From: Mesorhizobium sp. NZP2077
GTDB lineage: Bacteria; Pseudomonadota; Alphaproteobacteria; Rhizobiales; Rhizobiaceae
Assembly: GCF_013170805.1 (NCBI RefSeq)
Contig: NZ_CP051293.1
Location: forward strand, 6,144,001-6,208,000
Direction: 5' to 3'
DNA: 64,000 nucleotides
Shown: positions 9,580 to 17,981 of the stretch, in pieces
Numbering within the stretch: the first letter of the stretch is position 1
Layout: each line of letters starts with the position of its first letter
Position numbers and translations under genes: made by a program
Notes under the pieces: model-generated
Databases searched by the model: none
What the model saw: the letters and a program-made list of their open reading frames with translations, nothing else
What the model was told of the DNA's origin: nothing

Positions 9580-10344
9580 TTATTCCTTCCTGGGCGAGCC
9601 GCCGAGCCGCGCCATCAGGCCGCCATCGACGCGCACGACCTCTCCGGTCACGAAGGACGCTTCCGATGAGAGCAGGAACGCGACCACCTCGGCGATCTCG
9701 TTGGCGTCCGCCGGCCGTCCGAGTGGATGCATGGCGTTGATGGCGTCCCATACGGCATCGGGGTCTTGCGCCAGCGCCACCGCATCGCGCAGCATCGGCG
9801 TGTCGACAGAGCCCGGGGCGACGCCGTTGACGCGCACGCCGTAGGGCGCGGCATCGACAGCCATGGCGCGCACAAGGCCGACCAGTCCATGCTTGGCCGC
9901 CGAATAGGCAACAACGCCGGTCTGTGCCGCAAAGCCCTGGACCGATGCCATGTGGACGACCGAGCCCTTGCTGGCGCGAAGCAGCGGCATTGTGGCCTGT
10001 GAGATCAGGAAGGCGCCCTTGAGGTTGACGTCGAACACTTCGTCCCAGACTGCTTCCGGCGTCGTCTCGACAGTGCCGTAGCGCTGGATACCGGCATTGT
10101 GGGACAGAGCGTCGAGCCCGCCGAGCTTGTCGGCCGCCGCGGCCGCGCGCTGGCAATCCTCGCCGCTTGCGACCGAACCGACGACGGTCTTGACCTTCAC
10201 CCGGCCGCTCAGTTCGCCCGCCACATCGGCAAGCCCCCGGGCGTCGACATCCATCAGCACCAGCGCTTGGAATTGTTCGGCAAGCCTGAACGCCACTGCC
10301 GCGCCTATCCCCTTGGCCGCTCCTGTCACCAATGCGATTGACAT
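9580..10344 (-). CDS. SDR family oxidoreductase, first gene of the sugar operon
   Basis: 254 residues, a classical SDR: the cofactor motif 'TGAAKGIG' at residues 7-14, 'HNAG' near 82-85, and catalytic Ser134, Tyr147 and Lys151 ('YSAAK'). The ATG has AGGAGG with ideal spacing. It is the promoter-proximal gene of the minus-strand operon. With the SMP-30 lactonase and the dehydratase it fits a pathway of sugar dehydrogenase, lactonase, dehydratase, as known for L-fucose, L-rhamnose and similar sugars. NAD or NADP preference and the sugar are unknown. Confidence 0.88.
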   Translation of the reverse strand: MSIALVTGAAKGIGAAVAFRLAEQFQALVLMDVDARGLADVAGELSGRVKVKTVVGSVASGEDCQRAAAAADKLGGLDALSHNAGIQRYGTVETTPEAVWDEVFDVNLKGAFLISQATMPLLRASKGSVVHMASVQGFAAQTGVVAYSAAKHGLVGLVRAMAVDAAPYGVRVNGVAPGSVDTPMLRDAVALAQDPDAVWDAINAMHPLGRPADANEIAEVVAFLLSSEASFVTGEVVRVDGGLMARLGGSPRKE

Positions 10345-10375
10345 TCGTTCCTCCTGACGGCTTTGTTATCGTGCT

Positions 10376-10387
10376 CTACCATGGTAG
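10376..10387. promoter_or_regulatory. Perfect palindrome CTACCATGGTAG, candidate GntR operator
   Basis: A 12-bp perfect palindrome lies in the 111-bp intergenic region between the divergent SDR (10344) and AGE epimerase (10456) genes, 32 bp from the SDR start codon. FadR/FCD regulators bind short palindromes of the general form with GT...AC arms, and the operon encodes such a regulator (3291-4076). The link is inference from position and symmetry. Confidence 0.5.
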
Positions 10388-10455
10388 TCAACATCTAGCT
10401 TGCCGTGCCCGCCTCGCCTGTCATGCCGTAGCTGATGGCACGCTGGAGAAGAGAC

Positions 10456-11670
10456 ATGATCGATAGCCCGGATTTCCGCTCGCCCGACTTCCTGCTCGGC
10501 CATATGCGAAGCCTGATGGATTTCTTCTATCCGGCCTGCATCAACCGAGCGGATGGCGGCTATTTCAACGAATACCGCGATGATGGTTTCATCACCGACC
10601 GTTCCAACCAGCACATCGTCTCGACGACGCGCTTCATCTTCAACTTCGCGACCGGCGCCGGGCTGCTCGGGCGGCCCGAATTCGTGGCCGCGGCAACCCA
10701 CGGCGTTAGGCATCTCGAAGAGGTCCACCGCGACCGGGAATATGGCGGCTACTTCTGGACGCTCGCCGGCAGGGAGGCATCGGATGCCAGGAAGCATGCC
10801 TATGGCCACGCCTTCGTGCTGCTGGCCTATGCGACGGCGCTCAAGGCGGGCATTGCAGGCATGGCGGCCAAGGTCGAGGAGATCTGGGACCTTCTGGAGC
10901 GCCGCTTCTGGAACGCCGGGGATCGCCTCTACGCCGACGAGGCATCACGGGATTGGACGGAGCTCTCACCTTATCGCGGCCAGAACGCCAACATGCACAT
11001 GACGGAAGCGATGCTGGCCGCTTTCGAGGCGACCGGCGAGACACGCTATCTCGATCGCGCCGAGACGCTGGCGCATCGCATCTGCGTCGATCTCGCCGAC
11101 CAGGCCGGCGGCGCGATCTGGGAGCATTACCGGACGGATTGGTCGCCCGACTGGGACTACAACAAGGACCAGCCCGACCATCTGTTCCGTCCCTACGGCT
11201 TCCTTCCCGGCCATCTCACGGAGTGGGCAAAACTGCTGATGGTGCTGGAGCGGCAACGCCCGGCGGATTGGATTCTGCCGCGCGCGATCCACCTCTACGA
11301 CACGGCCATGGCCAGGAGCGCGGATTTCGAATGGGGCGGCATGCACTACAGCTATGCGCCGGACGGGCGGCTGCTTGACCGCGACAAGTATCACTGGGTC
11401 CATTGCGAGACCTTGGCCGCGGCTGCCGCCCTTGGCGGGCGCACCGGCCAAGAGCGCTTCTGGCAGGATTATGACCGGCTTTGGGCCTATTGCTGGCGCG
11501 TCTTCATCGACCACCAGCATGGCGGCTGGTATCGCATCCTGTCGCCGGATGGCCAGCGCCGCAGCACGATCAAGAGCCCGGCCGGCAAGACGGATTACCA
11601 CCCTTTCGGAGCCTGCTGGGAAGTCCTGCGGGTTCTGCGCCGGGCGTTACTCCCCGAGCCTCGAACTTGA
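10456..11670 (+). CDS. AGE family epimerase/isomerase (N-acylglucosamine 2-epimerase-like)
   Basis: 404 residues from the ATG at 10456, which has GGAGAAGAG upstream. The (alpha/alpha)6-barrel family features are visible: 'RFIFNFATGAG', 'GGYFWTL', 'KHAYGHAFVLLAYA', 'NANMHMTEAMLAAFEATG', and the C-terminal 'DYHPFGACWEVLR', which carry the conserved catalytic His and Glu/Arg residues of mannose isomerases and GlcNAc 2-epimerases. It interconverts free hexoses (aldose-ketose or C2 epimers). It is divergent from the sugar operon and shares its 111-bp control region, so co-regulation is likely. Confidence 0.87.
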   Translation: MIDSPDFRSPDFLLGHMRSLMDFFYPACINRADGGYFNEYRDDGFITDRSNQHIVSTTRFIFNFATGAGLLGRPEFVAAATHGVRHLEEVHRDREYGGYFWTLAGREASDARKHAYGHAFVLLAYATALKAGIAGMAAKVEEIWDLLERRFWNAGDRLYADEASRDWTELSPYRGQNANMHMTEAMLAAFEATGETRYLDRAETLAHRICVDLADQAGGAIWEHYRTDWSPDWDYNKDQPDHLFRPYGFLPGHLTEWAKLLMVLERQRPADWILPRAIHLYDTAMARSADFEWGGMHYSYAPDGRLLDRDKYHWVHCETLAAAAALGGRTGQERFWQDYDRLWAYCWRVFIDHQHGGWYRILSPDGQRRSTIKSPAGKTDYHPFGACWEVLRVLRRALLPEPRT

Positions 11671-12327
11671 TACGATTCGGCGTCTGGTGTCCGGTTCCAT
11701 TTCATCGGCGAGCCGGCTGCTTCCACCGCCGAGCCCAAAGGAATGACGAGCGAGTTCGAGCATTTTGAACCTGCGGCCGAAGTCGGAACCCGCCTAATTG
11801 CACTTCGTTGCCGCCGATTACCGCGCGCATCGCCGGGCCTTGGCCAGGCGGTTCCGAGCAGCGCCCTCGCGGCTATAACTTTGACGCGGTCGCGGACTGC
11901 GCCCGTTTCGTGCAATGGTTTCCAAATGCCGGAGATGCTGTCTTGCGCGCCTCAGTCAGCGCTCGCAGTTTATTGGCTCGACCTCGTCCACTTGAGCTCG
12001 GGACTGAACACCTCAGGCGCTCATCGCAATCTCGGGCCTCTGTGCTGCTCACCGTTGTGGCTGGTGCCGGGCATCGCCTTCTGGTGCTGTTCGCCTTTCT
12101 GCTGACGCTCATCCCAAGCGACTATGCCGGTCGCGCCTACGCGGCCTATTATTTGGCAGGCAACAAGGGTTTCGCGATTTTCGCCGGGTGGCTATCAATC
12201 CCAATTGTAGGCCAGGCCAAGCTCATCATTGCCGCATTGTTCCGTATAATCCTGCCGACCTATGGGCCGACCATAGCGAACAGAAAAACTGCTATCGCCT
12301 CGCAGCCTGGGCGTCCGCAGGTCCGGG
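11671..12327. other. Gene-poor stretch between AGE epimerase and SDR genes
   Basis: About 660 bp between convergent genes. Apart from the ynfA relic at about 12.05-12.15 kb, no gene was recognised. Longer open frames on the plus strand have no signal for start or family, and their amino acid composition looks like noise. The stretch probably contains further eroded sequence. Confidence 0.5.
12049..12153 (+). pseudogene. Relic of YnfA/UPF0060 small membrane protein (frameshifted)
   Basis: One frame reads 'SPLWLVPGIAF' and another, starting about 15 bp later, reads 'LFAFLLTLIPSDYAGRAYAAY'. Joined, these resemble the consecutive middle segments of YnfA-family membrane proteins (WLVPG..., then FAWLLTL...AGRAYAAYGG). 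The N-terminal helix and the C-terminal third are missing or unrecognisable, and a frameshift separates the two pieces. I call it a dead fragment; the match is from memory of the family. Confidence 0.5.
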
Positions 12328-13101
12328 TCACACCGCCCTGTTCTGTGTAGGCGCGCGGCCGCCACCATCGGCGACGAGCACGGCACCGGTGACGAAGGAC
12401 GCCTCTTCAGAGGCAAGGAACAGGCAGCAATTGGCGATCTCCGCCGGCTCGGCGACGCGTCGCAAGGCGATGCGACCGGTGAGCGCGGCAAACTCTTCGT
12501 CCGGCGTCGAGCCGTTGGCGGCGGCCGCCACTTCCATCTCGTAGACACTCATCGGTGTGCGCACCCAGCCCGGCGCTACCGCATTGGCGCGGATGCCGTC
12601 GGGACCATGCGCGTAGGCGAGCGAGCGTGTGTAGGAGACCAGCGCTGCCTTGCTCGCCGAATAGGCGGCGTTCTGGCCGCTGGCGTTGAAGGCGCCGACC
12701 GAGGCGATGTTGACGATAGCGCCGCCGCGCTGTTTCAAGAGCGGCAGAGAGGCGCGGCAGACCATCATGGCGCCGGTCACATTGACGGCGAAGCTGCGTT
12801 CCCAGGTCTCGTCGCTCAGGCTTTCCGGCTCGTCGAGGATCATCACGCCTGCCGCGTTGACGACAATGTCGAGCCGGCCGCCGCAGGCTTCTATGGCGCG
12901 CGCGACGTCGTCGGCAATGGTGATGTCGCCATGCACAGCAGTGCCGCCGCTTGCCTGTGCCGCCTCGTCCAAGGCGTCGCCGCCATGACCGAAGACAACG
13001 ATTTCGGCGCCGTGCCGGCCGAACAGTTCGGCGGTCGCCTGGCCCATGCCAGTGGCGGCGCCGGTGATGAGCGCCTTGCGGCCTGCGAGACGTCGGCTCA
13101 T
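12328..13101 (-). CDS. SDR family oxidoreductase
   Basis: 257 residues from the ATG at 13101, which overlaps the preceding stop by 4 nt (ATGA); a start 12 nt upstream is possible. The cofactor motif 'TGAATGMG' is at residues 13-20, with catalytic Ser134, Tyr147 and Lys151. It is a classical NAD(P)-dependent alcohol/ketone oxidoreductase, third gene of the aminotransferase-SDR-SDR operon transcribed leftward from 15290. The substrate is probably a hydroxy or oxo compound linked to the aminotransferase reaction, but this is inference. Confidence 0.87.
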   Translation of the reverse strand: MSRRLAGRKALITGAATGMGQATAELFGRHGAEIVVFGHGGDALDEAAQASGGTAVHGDITIADDVARAIEACGGRLDIVVNAAGVMILDEPESLSDETWERSFAVNVTGAMMVCRASLPLLKQRGGAIVNIASVGAFNASGQNAAYSASKAALVSYTRSLAYAHGPDGIRANAVAPGWVRTPMSVYEMEVAAAANGSTPDEEFAALTGRIALRRVAEPAEIANCCLFLASEEASFVTGAVLVADGGGRAPTQNRAV

Positions 13102-13895
13102 GTCAGCCCCCAATGCCGTTCGACGGCAAAGCCGGTCTCCGGCAGGGTCGAGCCGCCGTCTACGACGATGGTCTGGCCGGTGGTGTATTTCGCCTGCTCG
13201 GAAGCGAGATAAAGCATGGCGTAGGCGATGTCGTCAGCCTCGCCGAGATGGCCGACGGGAATGTGCCGGCCGAGCCTGTCGGCAATTTCGGGTGCGCTCA
13301 TCGTGCCCCTGCCCGGCTTGGCGATGAAGCCCGGCTCGACGCCGTTGACGGTGATGCCGTCGCGCGCGAATTCGAAGGCCGCACCGCGGATGAAGGCGTT
13401 GACGCCGGCCTTGGCCGCGGAATAGTGCGCGCCGCCGGCCATCGCCACCCGCGCCGACACCGAAGAGGTGACGAGGATGCGGCCAAAACCATTGCGGCGC
13501 ATGACCGGGACCGCCGCCTGCGCCAGCCAGAAACAGGCTTTCAGATTGAGCGCCAGCGCGTCGTCGAGCTTGTCCTCGTCGAGTTCCTCGATCGAGGCCC
13601 AGGGGCAGCCACCGGCATTGTGGACGACGATGTCGAGCCGGCCCGCCTGGCGCACGATGTCGCTGACCAGTGCGTGGAGCCTGGCGCGATCGAGGCCGGC
13701 CAATGGCATAGCCCGCACGTCCAGTCTGCGGGCCGAGAGGTCGGCGGCCAGTGCTTTCGCGACATCGAGGGTTCGGTTGGCGATGATGACCGATGCGCCG
13801 GCTTCGGCAAAGCGCGAGACAATCGCCGCACCGATGCCGCGGCCGCCGCCGGTCACCAGAGCCACCTTGCCATTGAGGTCGAAGGGCTGCGCCAT
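13098..13895 (-). CDS. SDR family oxidoreductase
   Basis: 265 residues, classical SDR: 'TGGGRGIG' at residues 15-22, 'HNAGG' near 92-96, Ser145, Tyr158 and Lys162 ('YSAAK'). It starts 3 nt after the stop of the class III aminotransferase and overlaps the next SDR by 4 nt, so the three are translated from one mRNA. Two SDRs of different subfamily in one operon suggest two oxidation or reduction steps on the same carbon skeleton. Substrate unknown. Confidence 0.88.
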   Translation of the reverse strand: MAQPFDLNGKVALVTGGGRGIGAAIVSRFAEAGASVIIANRTLDVAKALAADLSARRLDVRAMPLAGLDRARLHALVSDIVRQAGRLDIVVHNAGGCPWASIEELDEDKLDDALALNLKACFWLAQAAVPVMRRNGFGRILVTSSVSARVAMAGGAHYSAAKAGVNAFIRGAAFEFARDGITVNGVEPGFIAKPGRGTMSAPEIADRLGRHIPVGHLGEADDIAYAMLYLASEQAKYTTGQTIVVDGGSTLPETGFAVERHWGLT

Positions 13896-13898
13896 TGC

Positions 13899-15290
13899 TC
13901 AGACGACCCCGGCGCCGCGGACCAGATCGACGAAGCGCGCAAACACTTGCGTGTGGCGGTCGACATCGGCCGATGTCGTCGCCGGGCACATCAGGAACAT
14001 GGTGTGGAACGGCGTCACCAGAATGCCCTCGTTCATGTAGAAGGCGTGCAGCAGCGTCTCGAGATCGCCGCGCCGGCTGGCGATGACATCGGCGCCATTC
14101 CTTGGCGGCTGCGGCATGAACATGATCTCGGCGCGGGCGCCAATCTGCGTCACATGCCAGGGCAGTCCATTGGCGTTGATGATGCCCCGCGCCGCTTCGG
14201 CCAGTCGCGAGGCATTGGCGATCATCACGGCGAAATTGGCCGGCGTCAGCACCTCTTCCAGCACGGCGCGCATTGTGGCGACGGTAAGCGCATTGCCGGC
14301 CAACGTACCGCCAATGCCGAGATGCGCGGACTGACGCACGCGCGGATTGACCATCGGCACGATCGCCCACAGCCGCTCGGCGATCACTTGCGAAACACCG
14401 AAGATGCCGGCCGGGATGCCGCCGGCGATCGCCTTGCCGGCGACGAGAATGTCCGGCTCCAACCCATGCTCGGACGAATAGCCGCCCGGCCCGCTGGAGA
14501 TTGTGTGGGTCTCGTCGATGATCAGCACCGTGCCGGTGCGGCGGGTGATCTCGCGCAGTGCCGCATGAAAACCGACGGCGACCGGGATCATGCCGAAATT
14601 GGTCATCAGCGGTTCGGTCAGCACGCAGGCGACATCGCCGGCCGACAGCGCCTGCTCCAGTGCGGCGACATCATTGAACTCGACCACTTTCGAAACCGCC
14701 GAATGGTCGACGCCGTTTGGATGGATCATGTTGCGCAGGCCGATGCGGCCGTCGCGGATCTCGACATGCGCCTCTTCGACGCCGCCGTGGTAGCAGCCGG
14801 AAAACACCAGCACCTTGTCGCGGCCGGTGATCATGCGGGCGATGCGGATGGCACCGCGATTGGCATCGGTCGCAGAGGTGGTGAATGTCCAGTAGGGCAG
14901 GCCGAAGCGTCGCTGCAGTTCGGCGCCGACCCATAGGCTGTCTTCGGTGGGCAGCATCATCGTCGTGCCGTTCTGTAGCTGGCGAAGCGCTGCGCGGGTC
15001 ACCGCCTCAGGCGCGTGGCCGCACATGCCGCCGGTGTCGCCAAGAGCGAAGTCGACATAGTCGTGGCCGTCTATGTCTTTGATATGGGCACCGCTGGCCG
15101 AGGAGACGTAGACCGGGAACCCGCCGGCCCAACGGCGCATCCAATGCGAGGGCCCACCATACAGGAAATGCTGCTTACCCTCTTTCCACGCCGCTGCCGA
15201 ACGCGGATGCTTCTCGTGGAAGCGCTGTTGCTCACGGTCGAGGAGGTCGCCGATGATTTCGGAATGCGGATCTTGTTTCACGGCGGTCAT
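13899..15290 (-). CDS. Class III PLP-dependent aminotransferase (glutamate-1-semialdehyde aminomutase-like)
   Basis: 463 residues from the ATG at 15290; a GTG one codon earlier (9 nt from GGGAG) or ATG codons further upstream are alternatives. PLP fold-type I features: 'HGGVEEAH' for cofactor stacking, 'IIDETHTISSGPGG' with the Asp that holds the pyridine nitrogen, 'LVAGKAIAGGIPAG' with the Schiff-base Lys, then 'GGTLAGNALT'. The family moves or removes amino groups from omega-amino or beta-amino acids. It is divergent from an IclR regulator and shares a 160-bp control region with it. The amino donor is not known. Confidence 0.85.
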   Translation of the reverse strand: MTAVKQDPHSEIIGDLLDREQQRFHEKHPRSAAAWKEGKQHFLYGGPSHWMRRWAGGFPVYVSSASGAHIKDIDGHDYVDFALGDTGGMCGHAPEAVTRAALRQLQNGTTMMLPTEDSLWVGAELQRRFGLPYWTFTTSATDANRGAIRIARMITGRDKVLVFSGCYHGGVEEAHVEIRDGRIGLRNMIHPNGVDHSAVSKVVEFNDVAALEQALSAGDVACVLTEPLMTNFGMIPVAVGFHAALREITRRTGTVLIIDETHTISSGPGGYSSEHGLEPDILVAGKAIAGGIPAGIFGVSQVIAERLWAIVPMVNPRVRQSAHLGIGGTLAGNALTVATMRAVLEEVLTPANFAVMIANASRLAEAARGIINANGLPWHVTQIGARAEIMFMPQPPRNGADVIASRRGDLETLLHAFYMNEGILVTPFHTMFLMCPATTSADVDRHTQVFARFVDLVRGAGVV

Positions 15291-15347
15291 CACGGCGGAA
15301 GTCTCCCTTGTGCGCCGTCGCTTCATGGCGCTAGATGTTTCCAATCT

Positions 15348-15366
15348 TGGTTCATTATTTGAACCA
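15348..15366. promoter_or_regulatory. Inverted repeat TGGTTC-N7-GAACCA, candidate IclR operator
   Basis: A perfect 6-bp inverted repeat with a 7-bp spacer (ATTATTT) lies between the divergent aminotransferase (15290) and IclR (15451) genes. The same central run TTCATTATTTG recurs at 21206-21216 in front of the paralogous IclR gene. Position, symmetry and recurrence make it a good operator candidate. Confidence 0.6.
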
Positions 15367-15408
15367 TGATTTTGTATGTTATAAACAACCTGCAAGGCGC
15401 AACGACCG

Positions 15409-15428
15409 CTGTCAAGTTATTTCACACG
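15409..15428 (+). promoter_or_regulatory. Conserved box CTGTCAAGTTA-, shared with second IclR promoter
   Basis: This 20-bp block matches 21258-21277 at 18 of 20 positions (CTGTCAAGTTAwTTCrCACG). Both copies lie 23-31 bp before an IclR start codon. It may hold the core promoter (a TTG-like element in TGTCAAG) or an operator, or simply be shared ancestry of the two gene copies. Confidence 0.5.
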
Positions 15429-15450
15429 CGAACTATCTCGGAGAACTCAC

Positions 15451-16197
15451 ATGAGCACAGTCGGCAAGGCGATCTCGCTGCTGGAACTGTTCACGCTGGC
15501 CGAGCCGGAGATCGGCCTCTCCGACCTCGCCTGTAAGGCCGGTCTCGACAAAGCCACCGCCCGGCGCCTGCTGGTCGCGCTTGCCGGCCATCGGCTGATC
15601 GAGCAGGAGCCGAAAAGCCGCCGCTACCGCCTCGGCGCCGGCCTGTCGCGGCTGGCCCGGATTCGTGACGCGCATTTCCCTTTTATCCGGATCGCAGCAC
15701 CGGTGTTGCGCGATCTGGCGCTTGAGACCAGCGAGACAGTCCACCTGTCGGAATTCAGCGCCGGGGAGCTGCTCATCATGCATGTCGAGCTTTCGGCAAA
15801 GGCCAATCGCGTCAACGTCGATGTCGGACAGGTGCTGCCGCTGCACGGCACCGCATCCGGCATCGCTTTCCTCGCCGCCTCGCGCCCGGAGACAGTGGAT
15901 GCCTATCTCGGAAAACCGCTGGATGCCTTCACCCCGCATACGGTCACGCGGCACGACAAAGTCATCGAAACGATCCACCTCGTTGCGTTACACGGCTATT
16001 CGCGCAACTCGCAAGGTTATGAGGAGGGAGTGCACAGCATCGCCGCGGCGATCCTCGGCTCCGACGGCTATCCCCTGGGAACGCTGGCGGTGGCGTCGCC
16101 GGTATCGCGCGTCGACGACGCGGTCGCGGCCAGCCAGGGCCAGGCGGCGGTTCGGGCGGCAAGGCTGATTTCGGCGCGCCTGGCCGGCGACGCCTGA
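15451..16197 (+). CDS. IclR family transcriptional regulator
   Basis: 248 residues. The N-terminal winged helix ('KAISLLELF...LSDLACKAGLDKATARRLLVAL') is followed by the IclR effector-binding domain ('HLSEFSAGELLIMHVE', 'GTASGIAFLA', 'GYSRNSQGYEEGVHSIAAAI'). It begins 'MSTVGKAISLLEL' and is clearly paralogous to the protein at 21308 ('MSTVTKAISLLEM'). It is divergent from the aminotransferase-SDR-SDR operon, which it probably controls, likely with an amino or keto acid as signal. Confidence 0.92.
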   Translation: MSTVGKAISLLELFTLAEPEIGLSDLACKAGLDKATARRLLVALAGHRLIEQEPKSRRYRLGAGLSRLARIRDAHFPFIRIAAPVLRDLALETSETVHLSEFSAGELLIMHVELSAKANRVNVDVGQVLPLHGTASGIAFLAASRPETVDAYLGKPLDAFTPHTVTRHDKVIETIHLVALHGYSRNSQGYEEGVHSIAAAILGSDGYPLGTLAVASPVSRVDDAVAASQGQAAVRAARLISARLAGDA

Positions 16198-16236
16198 TAC
16201 CCGCATCTCTGCCGTTGACACGCCCGCATAGGGACT

Positions 16237-16264
16237 GCCGCGCGGCCCTCATGTGCCGCGCGGC
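16237..16264. terminator. GC-rich stem-loop between convergent genes
   Basis: Two copies of the self-complementary 10-mer GCCGCGCGGC are separated by 8 bp and can form a strong stem. It lies between the ends of the IclR gene (16197) and the YceI gene (16282). There is no T tract, so its role as terminator is likely but not certain. Confidence 0.5.
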
Positions 16265-16281
16265 GCTACCCGTAGCGCTGC

Positions 16282-16869
16282 CTACTTCTTTACCGCCTCG
16301 AGATCGATGACGATGTCGACTTCCGGGCCGAGGCCGAAACCGTCGGCGGCTTTTGCCATCGGAAAGTCCGCGGTGCTGATTTTGCCGGTGGCGGTGAAGG
16401 CCGCCTTGGTCAGCGTCGCATCCCATGGCGCCGGCGCTTCGTTGCGCAGCGTCACGTCGAGCGAGATTTCCTTGGCAACGCCGCTAATGGTCAGATTGCC
16501 GGTCACCTTGCCGGTCTTGTCGTCGACTTTCTCGACCTTGGTGCTCTCGAAGCTGATGGTCGGGAACTCGGCCGCGTTGAAGAAGTCGGGACCCTTGAGG
16601 TCGTTGTCGCGCTGATCGAAAGCTGTGTGGACCGAGCCGACGTCGATCTCGGCCTTGACGTTGCTCTTCGATGGATCAGCCTTGTCCATGACGATCGCGC
16701 CCTTGACGGCGTCGAACTGGCCATGGGCGATGCCGTAGATGCCGTGCTTGATGGTGAAGGTGACCCAGCTGTGCTGGCCGTCGATCTCGTAATTGTCGGC
16801 ATGGGCGGCCGACGCCATTGCAGAAGCGCCGACAAAGGCCAGGGCCGCGATCAGGTTTCGTATCGTCAC
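16282..16869 (-). CDS. YceI family periplasmic protein
   Basis: 195 residues with a Sec signal peptide (hydrophobic core, 'SAAHA' cleavage site near residue 24). The mature part is a YceI-like lipocalin-type barrel: 'YEIDGQHSWVTFTIKHG' at the start, 'FDAVKGAIVMDKADPSKSNV', 'KGPDFFNAAEFPTISFES', 'VTGNLTISGVAKEI'. Members bind polyisoprenoid or other hydrophobic chains in the periplasm. The adjacent membrane-protein gene at 16907 lies upstream on the same strand with a 37-bp gap, so they may be co-transcribed. The cellular role is not defined. Confidence 0.9.
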   Translation of the reverse strand: MTIRNLIAALAFVGASAMASAAHADNYEIDGQHSWVTFTIKHGIYGIAHGQFDAVKGAIVMDKADPSKSNVKAEIDVGSVHTAFDQRDNDLKGPDFFNAAEFPTISFESTKVEKVDDKTGKVTGNLTISGVAKEISLDVTLRNEAPAPWDATLTKAAFTATGKISTADFPMAKAADGFGLGPEVDIVIDLEAVKK

Positions 16870-16906
16870 ATATCTCTCCCGTTTGTTGAAGGTATTGTCG
16901 TAGAGC

Positions 16907-17809
16907 TCAGGAAAAACCGAGCGCTGCCCCGTGCGGCGCCCAGACGATCGCCGCGAGCACAGACAGCATCGCCGGTATGGCGATCAGGAAGCCCGCAACA
17001 AGCGGCCGTAAAGGACGGCTGGCGGGAAGCAGGATTTGCAGCGGGCCAGCGAGAAACGCTGCCACCAGCAGCGGCAAAGGTGAAAGCATCAACGCTGCGG
17101 GGTTGGCCTTCGGCGCCAGCAGAGCGACCTGAATGATCGCCGTGCCCGCGGCGAAGAGCACGAGAAATTCGACGCCCTTGCCCCAGCCCGATGCGGGGCG
17201 ACCGCGCAGTACCGCGATGTACTCGACCAGACACAAGCCTCCGATCAGCGCGGCGAGCGACCCGAGCAATTGGCCGACGACGATCGAGGCGCCGAGCACC
17301 GACGTCAAGGCGCCGGCGAGCGACGAGGTGAGCACTGCGGCCGGTATCATGAACGGCCGCTCAGCTGGCGGCGGCTCGGTGCGCATCGTCATCAGTGCCG
17401 CCGCTCCGGCTGCCGTCAGCAGGCCAACGACGACTGCTGCAACCATTTGAAGATCCACGGGACCGGCAAGGACCCGCCGCCAGCCGAGCCACGCGAAGGC
17501 CCCGACGATGGCAAAGGCAGCAAACACGCCGGCCCTCGGGCCGTTCAGCAGGCGCCCGAACAGCTGCCCGACGGCAATGCCAGCGGCCGCGAGATAGACC
17601 AGCTTCTGGCTGGCGGCGGTTGGTGGAAAGGCCGGCGCACCGACCGTGTCCCAGTACAGGAACAGCACAGCCGCGCCTACGATCAGCGTTGCAGTGACGG
17701 ACGCCCCGGGGGCGACGAGTTTCACCAGCAGCGCCAACACAATGCCGAGCAGCAGGGGTAGCGCCGCAGTGGTGACCATCGGATTGCCGAGAAACGCGCT
17801 CAACTGCAA
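16907..17809 (-). CDS. Hydrophobic membrane protein of unknown function
   Basis: 300 residues, almost entirely hydrophobic, with about nine to ten possible transmembrane segments rich in Ala, Leu, Val and Gly and few charged residues ('RTEPPPAERPF' is the longest polar loop). I do not recognise a transporter signature or catalytic motif. It lies 37 bp upstream of the YceI gene on the same strand. The regular open frame, good composition and membrane pattern support a real gene. Function unknown. Confidence 0.72.
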   Translation of the reverse strand: MQLSAFLGNPMVTTAALPLLLGIVLALLVKLVAPGASVTATLIVGAAVLFLYWDTVGAPAFPPTAASQKLVYLAAAGIAVGQLFGRLLNGPRAGVFAAFAIVGAFAWLGWRRVLAGPVDLQMVAAVVVGLLTAAGAAALMTMRTEPPPAERPFMIPAAVLTSSLAGALTSVLGASIVVGQLLGSLAALIGGLCLVEYIAVLRGRPASGWGKGVEFLVLFAAGTAIIQVALLAPKANPAALMLSPLPLLVAAFLAGPLQILLPASRPLRPLVAGFLIAIPAMLSVLAAIVWAPHGAALGFS

Positions 17810-17981
17810 CCCTCCGATTTCGGATTTGTTCGAACCGGCGGTTCGATCACATGTTCAATCTTGATTGGCGCAATGCCGGCCGTCTTGTCCGAGCCGGAAC
17901 TTTGTTTTGACTGAGCGCGCACTCGTGTCGTCAGCCACTTGAATGGACCCGTCTCGCTCCAAATCACTTCAGCCGTGTCCC

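Noticed and set aside
11808..12350. A 180-codon plus-strand frame as a real gene
   Set aside because: Only a short stretch resembles YnfA, the rest is noise, and the matching continuation is in another frame. Called a relic.
13113..14936. A 607-codon plus-strand frame antisense to SDR and aminotransferase genes
   Set aside because: Both minus-strand genes have complete catalytic motifs; the antisense frame has no domain.
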